A stretch of 64,000 bases of DNA from the NCBI RefSeq assembly GCF_003752465.1, contig NZ_RKHJ01000001.1, forward strand, positions 1,488,001-1,552,000, in the 5' to 3' direction. Both the position numbers and the translations under genes were made by a program. Numbering within the stretch: position 1 is the stretch's first letter; every line of letters begins with the position of its first letter. Below, one piece after another: positions 31,769 through 41,227 of this stretch. This DNA is from Agrococcus jenensis. Lineage in GTDB: Bacteria > Actinomycetota > Actinomycetes > Actinomycetales > Microbacteriaceae. The notes beneath the pieces were generated by a model that worked only from the letters and a program-made list of their open reading frames with translations, was not told where the DNA came from and did not search any database.

Positions 31769-33682
31769 ATGTCCTCGACGCCCCCGCCCGAGCAGTCCCC
31801 GCCCGCCCAGCCTCCGACCGAGCAGCCAGAGACCGCGAGCCACCTGTCCGCGCTCGCCCGGCTGCTGCCGTTCCTGCGCCCGGTGCTGCCCCGGCTCGTG
31901 CTCGGCACGGTCGCCGCGCTCATCTCGGCGCTGCTGAGCCTCGCGACGCCGATCGCCATGCGCGCGCTCGTCGACGGGCCGCTCGCGCAGTCCGACGCAT
32001 CCGCCGTGTGGCCGGTCGCGCTCGCGATCCTGCTGCTCGCGCTCGGTGAGGCGTTCTTCGTCTACATGCGCCGCATCCTCGTGACGCTGCCCTCGACCCA
32101 GATCGAGGCGGCGATGCGCCGCTCGCTCTACGGCCAGCTGCAGGCGCTGCCGGTCGCCTTCCACGACCGCTGGCAGTCAGGACAGCTGCTGAGCCGGGCC
32201 GTGCAGGACCTCGGCATGATCCGCCGCTTCATCGCCTTCGGCATGCCGCTGCTCGTCGTCAACGCGATCACGCTCGTCGTCGGCATCGTGATCCTCTTCT
32301 TCTGGAGCCCGGTGCTCGCGGGCGCCTTCGTCGTGCTCTCCGCGCCGATCGTCTTCGTCGCGCTGCGCTTCGAGCGCCGCTACTTCACGATCTCGCGCTC
32401 GGCGCAGGACCAGGCGGGCGACCTCGCGACCACCGTCGAGCAGTCGATCCACGGCATCCGCGTGCTCAAGGCGTTCGGCCGCGGCCGGCACGCGCTCGAG
32501 GGCTTCACCGACCAGGCGTCGAACCTGCGCGAGACCGAGATCGACAAGGCCCGCATGGACGGGCACCTGTGGATGTGGCTGACGATCGTGCCGTACGTCT
32601 CGTACGCCGTCTGCCTCTTCCTGGGCGTCTGGCTCGCCGCGACCGGGCAGCTCTCGGTGGGCACGCTCTTCGCGTTCTTCGCCGTGGCGATGGTGCTCAA
32701 CTGGCCCATCGAGTCGATCGGCTTCCTCTTCGCCTTCCTCATCGACGCGTCGAACGCCTCGCGCCGCTTCCACGAGATCGTCGACAGCGAGAACACGATC
32801 GTCGACCCGGAGGCGCCGACGACCATCGCGCAGCCGCGCGGCCGGCTCGTGTTCGACGACGTGCACTTCCGCTACCAGGACGCCCAGCCGCACGAGCGCG
32901 ACCTCGTCGACGGTGCGACGCTCACGCTCGAGCCGGGCGAGACGATGGCGCTCATCGGCATCACCGGCTCCGGCAAGACGACGCTCACCGCGCTGCCCGC
33001 GCGGCTCTACGACGTCACCGGGGGCCGCGTGCTGCTCGACGGCGTCGACGTGCGCGACCTGTCGCTCTCGGAGCTGCGCACGCACGTCGCGATGGCGTTC
33101 GAGGACGCGACGCTCTTCTCGGCGACCGTGCGCGAGAACGTGCTGATGGGCGTGCCGGATGCGTCGGACGACGTGCTCGACCGCGCGCTCGACATCGCGC
33201 AGGCCGGCTTCGTCCGCGACCTGCCCGACGGCCTGGACACGCAGATCGGCGAGGAGGGCCTCTCGCTCTCGGGCGGCCAGCGCCAGCGCCTCGCGCTCGC
33301 GCGCGCCGTGGCCGCCGACCCGGCGGTGCTCGTGCTCGACGACCCGCTCTCGGCGCTCGACGTCGAGACCGAGGCGCAGGTCGAGGAGGCGCTGCGCAGC
33401 GTGCTCGACCGCACCACGGCGCTCATCGTCGCGCACCGCCCGAGCACCGTGCAGCTCGCCGACCGCGTCGCGCTCATGCGCGACGGCCGCATCGACGACG
33501 TCGGCACGCACTCGGAGCTGCTCGCGCGCAACGAGCACTACCGCTACGTGATCTCGAGCCTCGAGGAGGCCGAGCTCGACCGCAGGAGCATCGATGCCGT
33601 GACCGGCTCGATGCAGGTGATCGACGTGGACGCGCTCGAGCGCGAGCTCGAGCAGGAGCAGGACGAGGAGGTGTCGCGATGA
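31769..33682 (+). CDS. ABC exporter half-transporter with degenerate nucleotide site
   Basis: The 637-residue half-transporter has six membrane segments (~45-325) and an ATPase domain: Walker [10 protein letters not shown] (~397-405), signature LSGGQRQR, Walker [12 protein letters not shown] and H-loop AHRPSTV. Asp525 stands in place of the catalytic Glu, and the Q-loop has Glu445 (AFEDATLF). So this subunit carries the non-hydrolysing half-site of a heterodimeric exporter. It overlaps the second gene by four bases. The start has GAAGGA 8 nt upstream. Drug or lipid export is likely, but the substrate is unknown. Confidence 0.92.
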   Translation: MSSTPPPEQSPPAQPPTEQPETASHLSALARLLPFLRPVLPRLVLGTVAALISALLSLATPIAMRALVDGPLAQSDASAVWPVALAILLLALGEAFFVYMRRILVTLPSTQIEAAMRRSLYGQLQALPVAFHDRWQSGQLLSRAVQDLGMIRRFIAFGMPLLVVNAITLVVGIVILFFWSPVLAGAFVVLSAPIVFVALRFERRYFTISRSAQDQAGDLATTVEQSIHGIRVLKAFGRGRHALEGFTDQASNLRETEIDKARMDGHLWMWLTIVPYVSYAVCLFLGVWLAATGQLSVGTLFAFFAVAMVLNWPIESIGFLFAFLIDASNASRRFHEIVDSENTIVDPEAPTTIAQPRGRLVFDDVHFRYQDAQPHERDLVDGATLTLEPGETMALIGITGSGKTTLTALPARLYDVTGGRVLLDGVDVRDLSLSELRTHVAMAFEDATLFSATVRENVLMGVPDASDDVLDRALDIAQAGFVRDLPDGLDTQIGEEGLSLSGGQRQRLALARAVAADPAVLVLDDPLSALDVETEAQVEEALRSVLDRTTALIVAHRPSTVQLADRVALMRDGRIDDVGTHSELLARNEHYRYVISSLEEAELDRRSIDAVTGSMQVIDVDALERELEQEQDEEVSR

Positions 33683-35487
33683 GCGTCTACGGCGTGCAGG
33701 GCGAGGACCGCACCGACTACACGAAGGCCGAGTCGAAGGCCATCCGCGCGCGCTCGCGGAAGCTGCTCGGCACGCTGCTGCGCCCGCACCTGTGGCGCGT
33801 CGTCGTCACGATGGTGCTCGTGGTCGTCGCGGTCGCGGCGAACATCGCCGGCCCGATGCTCATCGCCTACGGCATCGACACCGGACTGCCGTCGATCATG
33901 GAGCGCGCGGACTGGATGCCCCTGTGGGTCGCCACGATCGCCTACATCGTCGCCGCGGTGCTCGCCGGCGTGCTCATGTACTTCTACACGGTGGGCATCG
34001 CGCGCATCAGCCAGACGGTGCTGTTCGACCTGCGCCGGCGGCTCTTCGCGCACGCGCAGCGGCTGAGCCTGGAGTTCCACGAGTCCTACACGTCGGGCCG
34101 CATCATCGCGCGCCAGACGAGCGACCTCGAGGCGATCCGCGACCTGCTCGACGAGGGGCTCAACGAGCTCGTGCGCGGGGTGCTGTTCATGGCGTTCACG
34201 GGCGTCGCGATGACCGTGCTCGACCCGCTGTCGGGTCTCATCATCGGCATCGCGCTCATCCCGGCGATCATCCTGACCCGCTGGTTCCAGGTGCGCTCGA
34301 CGCTGCTGTTCCGCGAGACCCGCACGACGAGCGCGCGCATGATCGTGCACTTCGTCGAGACCATGACGGGCATCCGCGCCGTCAAGGCCTTCCGCAAGGA
34401 GCCCGCGAACCAGCGCGAGTTCGACGAGCGGGTCGACGACTACCGCGACGCCAACTACCGCACGATCAACATCTTCGGCATCTACGAGCCCGGCATCATG
34501 GCGATCGGCGCGGTCACGATCGCGACGCTCGTGCTCGTCGGCGGCCTGCGGGTCGCGGAGGGGTCGCTGCAGATCGGCGTGCTGCTCGCGATCGCGCTCT
34601 ACGCGCGCAACTTCTTCCAGCCCATCCAGGGCATCGGCATGTTCTTCAACGGCTACCAGTCGGCATCGGCGGCGCTCGAGAAGATCTCCGGCATGCTCGA
34701 GGAGGAGCCCACGGTGCGCGAGCCCGGTGCGCCGAAGGCGCTGCCCGAGTCTCGCGGGCAGATCGACTTCGACGCGGTCGAGTTCTCGTACAGCAGCGGC
34801 AAGGTCGTGCTGCCCGACTTCGACCTGCACATCCCCTCGGGGCAGACGATCGCGCTCGTCGGCACCACGGGCGCCGGCAAGTCGACGCTCGCGAAGCTCG
34901 TCTCGCGCTTCTACGACCCGACCGAGGGCTCGGTGAAGCTCGACGGCGTCGACCTGCGCGAGCTCTCGAACGACGACCTGCGGCGCGCGGTCGTGATGGT
35001 GACCCAGGAGGCGTACCTGTTCTCGGGCACCGTCGCCGACAACATCGCGCTCGGCAAGCCGGGCGCGAGCGACGAGGAGATCGAGGCGGCCGCCCGAGCG
35101 GTCGGCGCGCACGAGTTCATCATGGCGCTGCCCGACGGCTACGGCACCGACGTCAACAAGCGCGGCGGACGCGTGAGCGCCGGCCAGCGGCAGCTGCTGT
35201 CGTTCGCCCGCGCCTTCCTCGCCGACCCGCGCGTGCTGATCCTCGACGAGGCCACGGCGTCGCTCGACATCCCGTCGGAGCGGCTCGTGCAGGAGGGCCT
35301 CACGACCCTGCTCGACGACCGGACGGCGATCATCATCGCCCACCGGCTCTCGACCGTCGCGATCGCCGACCGGGTGCTCGTGATGGAGCACGGGCGCATC
35401 ATCGAGGACGGCAGCCCCGCGGAGCTCATCGCCGCGGGCGGCAAGTTCGCGTCGCTGCACCGCGCCTGGCGGGAGTCGCTGGTCTGA
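33679..35487 (+). CDS. ABC exporter half-transporter, catalytically intact partner
   Basis: The 602-residue protein has six membrane segments (~35-330) and an intact ATPase domain: Walker [10 protein letters not shown] (~395-403), Q-loop Gln443 (VTQEAYLF), a relaxed signature VSAGQRQ in place of LSGGQ, Walker [11 protein letters not shown] with Glu524, and AHRLSTV. Such pairing with a degenerate partner is typical of asymmetric heterodimers like BmrCD and TM287/288. The ATG overlaps the upstream stop (ATGA). Confidence 0.92.
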   Translation: MSVYGVQGEDRTDYTKAESKAIRARSRKLLGTLLRPHLWRVVVTMVLVVVAVAANIAGPMLIAYGIDTGLPSIMERADWMPLWVATIAYIVAAVLAGVLMYFYTVGIARISQTVLFDLRRRLFAHAQRLSLEFHESYTSGRIIARQTSDLEAIRDLLDEGLNELVRGVLFMAFTGVAMTVLDPLSGLIIGIALIPAIILTRWFQVRSTLLFRETRTTSARMIVHFVETMTGIRAVKAFRKEPANQREFDERVDDYRDANYRTINIFGIYEPGIMAIGAVTIATLVLVGGLRVAEGSLQIGVLLAIALYARNFFQPIQGIGMFFNGYQSASAALEKISGMLEEEPTVREPGAPKALPESRGQIDFDAVEFSYSSGKVVLPDFDLHIPSGQTIALVGTTGAGKSTLAKLVSRFYDPTEGSVKLDGVDLRELSNDDLRRAVVMVTQEAYLFSGTVADNIALGKPGASDEEIEAAARAVGAHEFIMALPDGYGTDVNKRGGRVSAGQRQLLSFARAFLADPRVLILDEATASLDIPSERLVQEGLTTLLDDRTAIIIAHRLSTVAIADRVLVMEHGRIIEDGSPAELIAAGGKFASLHRAWRESLV

Positions 35488-35498
35488 GTCGGCCGGTT

Positions 35499-35542
35499 GA
35501 GGGTTCGCGTCCGAGTTGCCCTGCACTCGGACGCGAACGCTC
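35499..35542. repeat. Palindromic element, family A copy 1
   Basis: An 18-bp stem with one mismatch (right arm ACTCGGACGCGAACGCTC) and an 8-nt loop TGCCCTGC lies between the ABC operon and the convergent amylase gene. It is an inverted near-copy of 44638-44681. It can act as a bidirectional terminator. Confidence 0.8.
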
Positions 35543-35571
35543 GACGGGCGCGTCGCGGGCGGATGCGTCGG

Positions 35572-37062
35572 CTACGGGCGCGTGAAGCGGTCGATCGCGA
35601 CCGCCTGCCACGGCTCGAGCGCGATGCCGGCCTCGCCGTCCTCGACGCCGATGCGCACGCATCCGGGCCGGGCGGCATCGCAGTACACGCCGTCGGGCAG
35701 CGCGGTCGGCACGGCGAGCGCAAGGCGATGCTCGGAGACGTTCACCACGGCGAGGCCGGTGCTGCCGCGCGCATAGGAGACCGCGGCGCCGAGCATGCCG
35801 TCGCGCGTGTGCGCCTCCACCGCCGTCAGCGGGGCGTCCACGACGCGCGAGCGCCACGCGACGAGCCCGAGCGTGCCGGGCCAGCGGTGCTGGCACACCC
35901 ATGCACGATCGTCCCAGCCGTCGCCGGCGACGACGTCGGGGTGCTCCTCGCCCGTGCACGAGGCATCCGCGACCGAGCCGTCGGGCTCGAGCTGCGGCCC
36001 CTGGTCGCGGTCGCTGAAGGCGTAGCCGGAGTAGAGCGTGGGCATCCCGTCGTCCGAGGCGAGCATGACGGCGGTCGCCGCCGAGAGCTCTGCGCCGTTG
36101 CGGTAGGAGAGCGTCGCGTCGTTGCGCTCGGTGTCGTGGTTGACGATGAAGGTGCGCGCCTGCTCCTCGAGCAGCCCGTACGACGCGGGGGAGAGGTCGG
36201 CGAGCGCCCGCGCTGAGCCGTCGTGCACGAAGGAGCCGACGCGCTCCGCCCAGCCGAACTCCCACACGGTCGAGAAGGCGGTGTACTGCTCGGGCTGCAC
36301 CGGCTCGCCGGCGCCGCGGATGACCTCGCTGATGACCGGCGTGCCCTCGGGGAGCGCAGCCACGATCGCCGCGACGTCGTCCGGGTCGATGTGCTTCGCC
36401 GCGTCGATGCGGAAGCCGTCGACACCGAGCGAGAGCAGGTCGTCGAGGTAGGCGCCGATCGTCGCCCGTACGTGCTCCGACTCGGTCGCGAGGTCGGCGA
36501 GGTCCTCGAGCTCGCAGTGCTGGATGACGAAGGGCTCGCGGTAGGCGTCGATGTCGTCGTCCGGCGTGCGGTCGCAGTCGTGGAAGTCCGCGCGGTCGTA
36601 GACGGCCGCGCCCGCCGACGGGTAGCGGTAGTGCTCGAACGGGGTGCCGGCCCAGCCGGTGCCCGACTCGACGCCCGCCATGTGGTTGATGACCGCATCC
36701 GCGTAGACGTCGACGCCCGCCTCGTCGCACGCCGCGGTCATCGCCGCGAGCTCGTCGCGGGTGCCGAGCCGAGACTCCACCCGGTACGACACAGGCTGGT
36801 ACGACCACCACCACTCCGAGCCGTCGGAGCCGGTGCCGGCGGTCGCGCCGTCGACGTGCTCCTGCGGCGGGGAGGTCAGCACCCAGGCGACGCCCGCCTC
36901 GCCGAGCGTCGGGCACTCGGCCGCGATCGCGTCCCAGGTCCACTGGAACATCGCGATCCCGGTGTCGCGGCGCTCGGGCGCGGCGGATGCGCATCCCGTC
37001 ACCGCGAGCACCGCGGCGGCGCCGATCGCGGCGATCGTGCGACGCAGCACGCCAGCGCGCAT
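35572..37062 (-). CDS. Secreted alpha-amylase-family (GH13) lipoprotein
   Basis: The 496-residue enzyme has a lipoprotein signal with lipobox VTGC (Cys24) and a GH13 barrel: VDVYADAVINHMAG, the nucleophile region GFRIDAAKHI with Asp220, the acid Glu246 in VISEVI, and NHDTE with Asp310, all in order. It should cleave alpha-1,4-glucans outside the membrane. The overall form is like short actinobacterial and animal amylases. It lies 12 nt after the GNAT gene and may share its transcript. Confidence 0.92.
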   Translation of the reverse strand: MRAGVLRRTIAAIGAAAVLAVTGCASAAPERRDTGIAMFQWTWDAIAAECPTLGEAGVAWVLTSPPQEHVDGATAGTGSDGSEWWWSYQPVSYRVESRLGTRDELAAMTAACDEAGVDVYADAVINHMAGVESGTGWAGTPFEHYRYPSAGAAVYDRADFHDCDRTPDDDIDAYREPFVIQHCELEDLADLATESEHVRATIGAYLDDLLSLGVDGFRIDAAKHIDPDDVAAIVAALPEGTPVISEVIRGAGEPVQPEQYTAFSTVWEFGWAERVGSFVHDGSARALADLSPASYGLLEEQARTFIVNHDTERNDATLSYRNGAELSAATAVMLASDDGMPTLYSGYAFSDRDQGPQLEPDGSVADASCTGEEHPDVVAGDGWDDRAWVCQHRWPGTLGLVAWRSRVVDAPLTAVEAHTRDGMLGAAVSYARGSTGLAVVNVSEHRLALAVPTALPDGVYCDAARPGCVRIGVEDGEAGIALEPWQAVAIDRFTRP

Positions 37063-37074
37063 CGCCGGCTCTCG

Positions 37075-37521
37075 TCAGAGCGTCTTGCGCCCGATGACCT
37101 CGCCGTACTCGTTCTCACCGATCGGCTCGAAGCCGACGGCCTGGAAGAACTTGCCGGGGCCCTGGTCGCCTTCCTCCCAGACGGCGTAGAGGCTGTCGAA
37201 GCCCTGGCGACGGGCCTCGTCGGCGACCTGCTCGACGGTGTAGCTGCCCACGCCCTTGCGCTGCGAGGTGCCGGCCACGTACATCCGCAGCACGCTCGAG
37301 CGGTACTCCTCGCGGTCGACCTCGGGGTCGAAGTTCGCCATCACGAAGGCGACCGGCTCGTCGCCGTCGAAGACGACCCGCTGCCAGGCGCTCTGGGTGT
37401 TCACGAACTCCTCGAGCCGCGCGTTCGGCGCCAGGAACGCCTCTTGACCCCGCTTGAGGGTCATGCCGTTGGCCGCGACGATGTTGGCCGCTGACAGCTC
37501 TTCGAGGCGCAGAGTCTCCAT
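37075..37521 (-). CDS. GNAT-family N-acetyltransferase (spermidine/diamine-like)
   Basis: The 148-residue protein has the GNAT CoA-binding segment VLRMYVAGTSQRKGVGSYTVEQV and a C-terminal VGFEPIGENEYGEVIGRKTL. It is close to the short diamine/BltD-type acetyltransferases, but the substrate is unproven. ATG at 37521 follows TACGGT by 6 nt, suggesting a leaderless message. The amylase follows closely downstream. Confidence 0.85.
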   Translation of the reverse strand: METLRLEELSAANIVAANGMTLKRGQEAFLAPNARLEEFVNTQSAWQRVVFDGDEPVAFVMANFDPEVDREEYRSSVLRMYVAGTSQRKGVGSYTVEQVADEARRQGFDSLYAVWEEGDQGPGKFFQAVGFEPIGENEYGEVIGRKTL

Positions 37522-37527
37522 GGCGAC

Positions 37528-37533
37528 ACCGTA
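37528..37533 (-). promoter_or_regulatory. Leaderless -10 (TACGGT)
   Basis: On the minus strand TACGGT ends 6 nt before the ATG at 37521. Confidence 0.55.
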
Positions 37534-37577
37534 CCAGCGGCATGCCGACGCCGATGTGGCGGTTGGATGAACGGCGG

Positions 37578-38543
37578 TCAGCCGATCGGGGTGATGCGGA
37601 TGCGCCCGCCGAGGTCGTCGGGGTCGGCGATCGATCCCGCCTGCGCGGCGAGCACCGCGGCCGCCGACCAGGCGGTCGCCCGCGCGAGCTGCTCCTCGAG
37701 CGTCGCGCCCTCGGTGATCGCCTGCGCGATCGCGGCGACGGCGGCGTCGCCGGCGCCGGTGGGGTTGCCCTCGAGCACGAGGTCGAGCGCGGCGTGCCAG
37801 GCGCGGCCGTCGGGCAGCACCGCGAGCATCCCCTCGACGTCGAGCGACGCGAAGACGGTGCCGGTGCCAAGGGCCGCGAGGCGGCGGGCGGCGTCGAGCG
37901 GGTCGGTGCCGCCCATCGCGTCGAAGAGCTCGTGGCGGTTGGGCTTGACCGCCGTCGCGCCGGCCGCGACGGCGACCGGCAGCTGCTCGCCACCGACGTC
38001 GACGAGCACGGGGGTGCCGGCGGCCCTCGCGATCTCGACGACGCTCGCGCAGAAGCCCTGCGGCGTCTCGGGCGGCAGCGAGCCGGAGGAGACCACGACG
38101 CGCGCGCCGGCCACCTCGTCGCGCACGATGTCGAGCAGCCGCTCCCAGTCGGCGGCGTCGATCGCTGCGCCGTGCTCGTTGAGGTTGGTCGTACCGGCGG
38201 GCGTGACGATCGCCGTGGTGCGCCGGGTGTGGGCGTCGACCTCGATGAGGCGGTGGGGGATGCCCGCGCGGTCGAGGTCGTGCACGAACAGCGCGTGCAC
38301 GGGGCCGCCGATGGGGGCGATGACGATGGCCGGCTCGTGCCGCTGGTGCAGCACGCGGGCGACGTTGACGCCCTTGCCGCCGGCGCGGGCGAGGCCCGTG
38401 GGCACGCGGTGGCTCGTGCCGATCCGCAGCTCGTCGATCGTGTAGGTGATGTCGATCGCGGGGTTCGTGGTGACGCAGAGGAAGGGGGATGCGTCGGGCG
38501 CGTCAGCGGTGCGTGCGACGCTTCGGGCATCGGCGCTGGTCAC
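37578..38543 (-). CDS. PfkB-family sugar kinase (1-phosphofructokinase-like)
   Basis: The 321-residue kinase has the PfkB start FLCVTTNPAIDITYTIDEL, the GGKGVNVARVL motif and the ATP-side motif GNPTGAGDAA with Asp266 as likely catalytic base. The 1-phosphofructokinase/tagatose-6-phosphate group fits best. No PTS gene is adjacent, so the substrate is open. The start is GTG at 38543, with GGAGG about 8 nt upstream; the frame is open further but without family sequence. Confidence 0.88.
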   Translation of the reverse strand: MTSADARSVARTADAPDASPFLCVTTNPAIDITYTIDELRIGTSHRVPTGLARAGGKGVNVARVLHQRHEPAIVIAPIGGPVHALFVHDLDRAGIPHRLIEVDAHTRRTTAIVTPAGTTNLNEHGAAIDAADWERLLDIVRDEVAGARVVVSSGSLPPETPQGFCASVVEIARAAGTPVLVDVGGEQLPVAVAAGATAVKPNRHELFDAMGGTDPLDAARRLAALGTGTVFASLDVEGMLAVLPDGRAWHAALDLVLEGNPTGAGDAAVAAIAQAITEGATLEEQLARATAWSAAAVLAAQAGSIADPDDLGGRIRITPIG

Positions 38544-38641
38544 GATGGTGCCTCCTCGTCGCGGTCGATCCCGATCGGATCGGGGCGGCTCGATCATCCC
38601 ACGCGGGACGTCCGTCGACACGCCGAGCAGGCTTGCCCTGT

Positions 38642-38657
38642 TCGAACACATGTTCGA
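38642..38657. promoter_or_regulatory. LexA (SOS) box before the imuA'-like gene
   Basis: TCGAACACATGTTCGA is a perfect match to the actinobacterial SOS box TCGAAC-N4-GTTCGA, 17 nt before the ATG at 38674. Confidence 0.9.
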
Positions 38658-38673
38658 AGATAGGAGGATGGGG

Positions 38674-39357
38674 ATGGCGTCGACGAGGCTCGAGCGCCGG
38701 GCGGGCGACGACCGCACGGCCACCGTCGACGCGCTCCGCGAGCGGCTGCGCAGCATGCAGCAGGCCGCGCCCCAGCACACCGCGCCCGACCTCGTCGAGC
38801 CCATCCCAGCGGGGCTCGACGAGGTCGTGCGCCGGCTCCGCTCCGGTGCCGCCCACAGCATCGAGTCGCGGAGCCTCGCGCTCGCGTGCCTCGGCGCGGC
38901 GATGCCGCGCGGAGCGTGGGGCGCCATCGTCGGGATGCCCGACCTGGGGCTCGAGGCCGCCCGCGACCTCGGCGTGCCCATGGATCGCGTGGCGCTCGTG
39001 CCGCATCCGGGGCGCTCGTGGCTCGACGTGGTCGCGAGCCTCGCAGAGGCGATGCCGGTCGTGCTCGCCGTCTCGCCAGGGCGGGTCGCGCCGACCGAGG
39101 CGGCCCGGCTCGCGGCCCGGCTGCGGCAGGCGTCGTCGACGCTGCTCATCGAGGGGCCGTGGCCGAACGCGGCGACCGTCGTGCGGCAGGTCCGCGCCGA
39201 GTGGCAGGGGCTCGCCGACGGCGACGGCAGGATCGCGGCGGGCAGCCTCGTCGTCGAAGCCGCATCGGGCGGGGCACCGAGGCTCGCGCGGATCCCGATC
39301 GCCGGCGAGGGGATGCCCGAGCGCGAGCCGGAGCTCGAGGAGCAGCCCGCCGCCTGA
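38674..39357 (+). CDS. ImuA'-like SOS protein (RecA-fold relative)
   Basis: The 227-residue protein lies directly before imuB and dnaE2 and has its own LexA box. It resembles the actinobacterial ImuA' group: GAWGAIVGMPDLGLEAARDLGVPMDRVALVP is a degenerate RecA-like core, and the Walker A glycines are not conserved. ImuA' works with ImuB and DnaE2 in translesion synthesis in mycobacteria. AGGAGG precedes two ATGs; 38674 has the right 7-nt spacing. Homology is by context and weak sequence signs. Confidence 0.75.
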   Translation: MASTRLERRAGDDRTATVDALRERLRSMQQAAPQHTAPDLVEPIPAGLDEVVRRLRSGAAHSIESRSLALACLGAAMPRGAWGAIVGMPDLGLEAARDLGVPMDRVALVPHPGRSWLDVVASLAEAMPVVLAVSPGRVAPTEAARLAARLRQASSTLLIEGPWPNAATVVRQVRAEWQGLADGDGRIAAGSLVVEAASGGAPRLARIPIAGEGMPEREPELEEQPAA

Positions 39358-39405
39358 CCGCGCGGGTCGGCTGCACGCCCCTGAGAGCGGCTCCCTCGGC
39401 CCGCA

Positions 39406-39465
39406 CGGACCCGATCCCGGATGGTGGACCCGAGATCTGGGGTCCACCATCCGGAACGAGGTCCG
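39406..39465. repeat. Palindromic element, family B copy 1
   Basis: A perfect 15-bp stem (CCGGATGGTGGACCC / GGGTCCACCATCCGG) with an 8-nt loop is extended by six more base pairs across a 5x5 internal loop. It lies between the imuA'-like gene and imuB. Part of it (39441-39466) matches 58239-58264 at 21 of 26 positions. Confidence 0.8.
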
Positions 39466-39549
39466 CGAGCGGCGGCGGCTGAGGCGCTCCCGCGGGAGCG
39501 ACCGCGCACAGCTCGCCCGACGCGCCACGCCGCACCGGCTTGACGCTGA

Positions 39550-39565
39550 TCGAACGTATGTTCGA
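39550..39565. promoter_or_regulatory. LexA (SOS) box before imuB
   Basis: TCGAACGTATGTTCGA is a perfect SOS box. It overlaps a -10-like TATGTT (39557-39562), so LexA would block the promoter directly. Confidence 0.9.
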
Positions 39566-39574
39566 TCATTGAGT

Positions 39575-41134
39575 GTGGGGATCGAGACGACGAGCAGCGC
39601 TGCGGCGCCGCACCCGGTGCGCCTGCGCGGCAGCCGCATCGGCGTGCTGCGGGTGCCCGACTGGCCGATCGTCGTCGCGCGCCAGACCGGTGCGCTGCCC
39701 GGTGGCGGCGAGCAGGGCTCGCCGGGCGCCGTCGTGCACGCCATGCGGATCGTCGCGTGCGACGAGGGCGCCCGCGCCGACGGCGTGCGCACCGGCATGC
39801 GGGTGCGCGACGCCCAGGCCGCCTCGCCGCTGCTCGCGCTCGCGCCCGCCGACCCGGTGGGCGAGGCGCTCGCCTTCGAGCGCGTCGTGCGCGCCGTGCT
39901 CGCCGTCGTGCCGGCGGCCCAGCCGATCGGCGACGGGGCGCTCGCGTTCCGGATGCGCGGGGCCAGCAGGTTCTACGGCTCCGAGCCGCGGGCGATCGAG
40001 GCCGTCCGTGCCGCCCTCGCACCGCTCGGCCTGACGGCGAGCTTCGGCGTCGCCGACGACCGCTTCGCCGCGGAGCTCGCCGCGGGCGGCAGGGGCGAGA
40101 CGATCGTGCCGCCCGGCCGCAGCCGCATGTTCCTCGAGGGGCTGCCGGTGGGGGTGCTCGGCGACGACGAGCTGCCGGGCATGCTGCACCGGCTCGGCGT
40201 GCACACCCTCGGCGGCTTCGCGAAGCTGCCCGACGACAGCATCCGCGACCGCTTCGGCGAGGCGGGGCTCGTCGCGCTCGCCCGCGCGCGCGGCGAGGAC
40301 GACCGACGCGTCGACGCCGACGGGCTGGGGGAGGAGCGCGTGCTGCGGCTCGCGTTCGAGCCGGGCATCGAGGGGGTGCACGAGCTCGCGCTCGCCGTGC
40401 GGGAGCCGGTCGAGCGCTTCGTGCGCCAGCTCGCCGAGCAGCGGCTCGTGTGCAGCGAGATCCGCATCGTGCTGCGCGGCGAGGAGGGGCGCGTCAGCGA
40501 GCGGCTCTGGCGCCAGCCGGGCTTCCTGCGCGCGGGCGACATCGTCGACCGGATGCGCTGGCAGCTGACCGAGAGCGAGCTCGGCTCGCCGCTCGTCGAG
40601 GTGCAGGCGCTCCCGGAGCGGCTCGACGCGGACGCCGCGCACATGCCGGGCCTGTGGGGCGGCGGCGACATCGACGACCGCACGAAGCACGCGCTCGAGC
40701 GCCTGCAGGGGATGCTCGGCCGCGAGGCGGTGCTGACGGCTGCGCCGGGCGGCGGCAGGCTGCTCGCCGAGCGCGGCGTGCTGACGCCCTGGGGTGATGC
40801 GGCACCGGCTCCCGCGGCGGGGCCGTGGCCGGGCGCGCTGCCGCCGCCGCGACCGACGGTCGTGTTCCGGCCGCCGCTGCCGGTGCGGCTGCTCGACGCG
40901 GCGGGCGCGCAGGTGGAGGCCGCGGCGCTCGACGTGCGGGAAGGGGCGCCGGTGTCGTTCTCGCCGCCCGCATCCGCCCGCCGCCGCGTCGTCGCCTGGG
41001 CCGGGCCGTGGCCCATCCGCCGCCGCGACCTCGGCGACGTCGTGCACCGGGTGCAGATCCTCGACGGCGAGGGCGAGGCGTGGGTGCTGCTGCAGGCCGA
41101 CGGTCTCTGGCTCGCCGAGGGCCGCTATGCCTGA
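39575..41134 (+). CDS. imuB: ImuB, inactive Y-family polymerase adaptor
   Basis: The 519-residue protein has the ImuB hallmark VLRVPDWPIVVARQ near the start and a Y-family-like fold (GASRFYGSEPRAIEAVRAALAPLGLTASFGVADDRFAA), but lacks the catalytic acidic residues of DinB. ImuB is the hub that links DnaE2 and the beta clamp in SOS mutagenesis. GTG at 39575 is listed; TTG at 39569 is in frame and could be used if the message begins just after TATGTT. Its stop is followed by a palindrome, then dnaE2. Confidence 0.9.
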   Translation: MGIETTSSAAAPHPVRLRGSRIGVLRVPDWPIVVARQTGALPGGGEQGSPGAVVHAMRIVACDEGARADGVRTGMRVRDAQAASPLLALAPADPVGEALAFERVVRAVLAVVPAAQPIGDGALAFRMRGASRFYGSEPRAIEAVRAALAPLGLTASFGVADDRFAAELAAGGRGETIVPPGRSRMFLEGLPVGVLGDDELPGMLHRLGVHTLGGFAKLPDDSIRDRFGEAGLVALARARGEDDRRVDADGLGEERVLRLAFEPGIEGVHELALAVREPVERFVRQLAEQRLVCSEIRIVLRGEEGRVSERLWRQPGFLRAGDIVDRMRWQLTESELGSPLVEVQALPERLDADAAHMPGLWGGGDIDDRTKHALERLQGMLGREAVLTAAPGGGRLLAERGVLTPWGDAAPAPAAGPWPGALPPPRPTVVFRPPLPVRLLDAAGAQVEAAALDVREGAPVSFSPPASARRRVVAWAGPWPIRRRDLGDVVHRVQILDGEGEAWVLLQADGLWLAEGRYA

Positions 41135-41138
41135 TCTC

Positions 41139-41201
41139 CTCAACGTCGCGGGTGGTAGCACGAGCCGCTCAGGCGCTTGAGCGACCACTGGCGACGTTGA
41201 G
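41139..41201. repeat. Nested palindrome between imuB and dnaE2
   Basis: Outer arms CTCAACGTCGC and GCGACGTTGAG (11 bp, perfect), then TGGT/ACCA after 3-nt spacers, and an inner CGCTCA/TGAGCG stem. It fills most of the 93-nt gap inside a presumed operon. Confidence 0.8.
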
Positions 41202-41227
41202 AAGCAGGGAAGGGGAGGAGGGGGACG

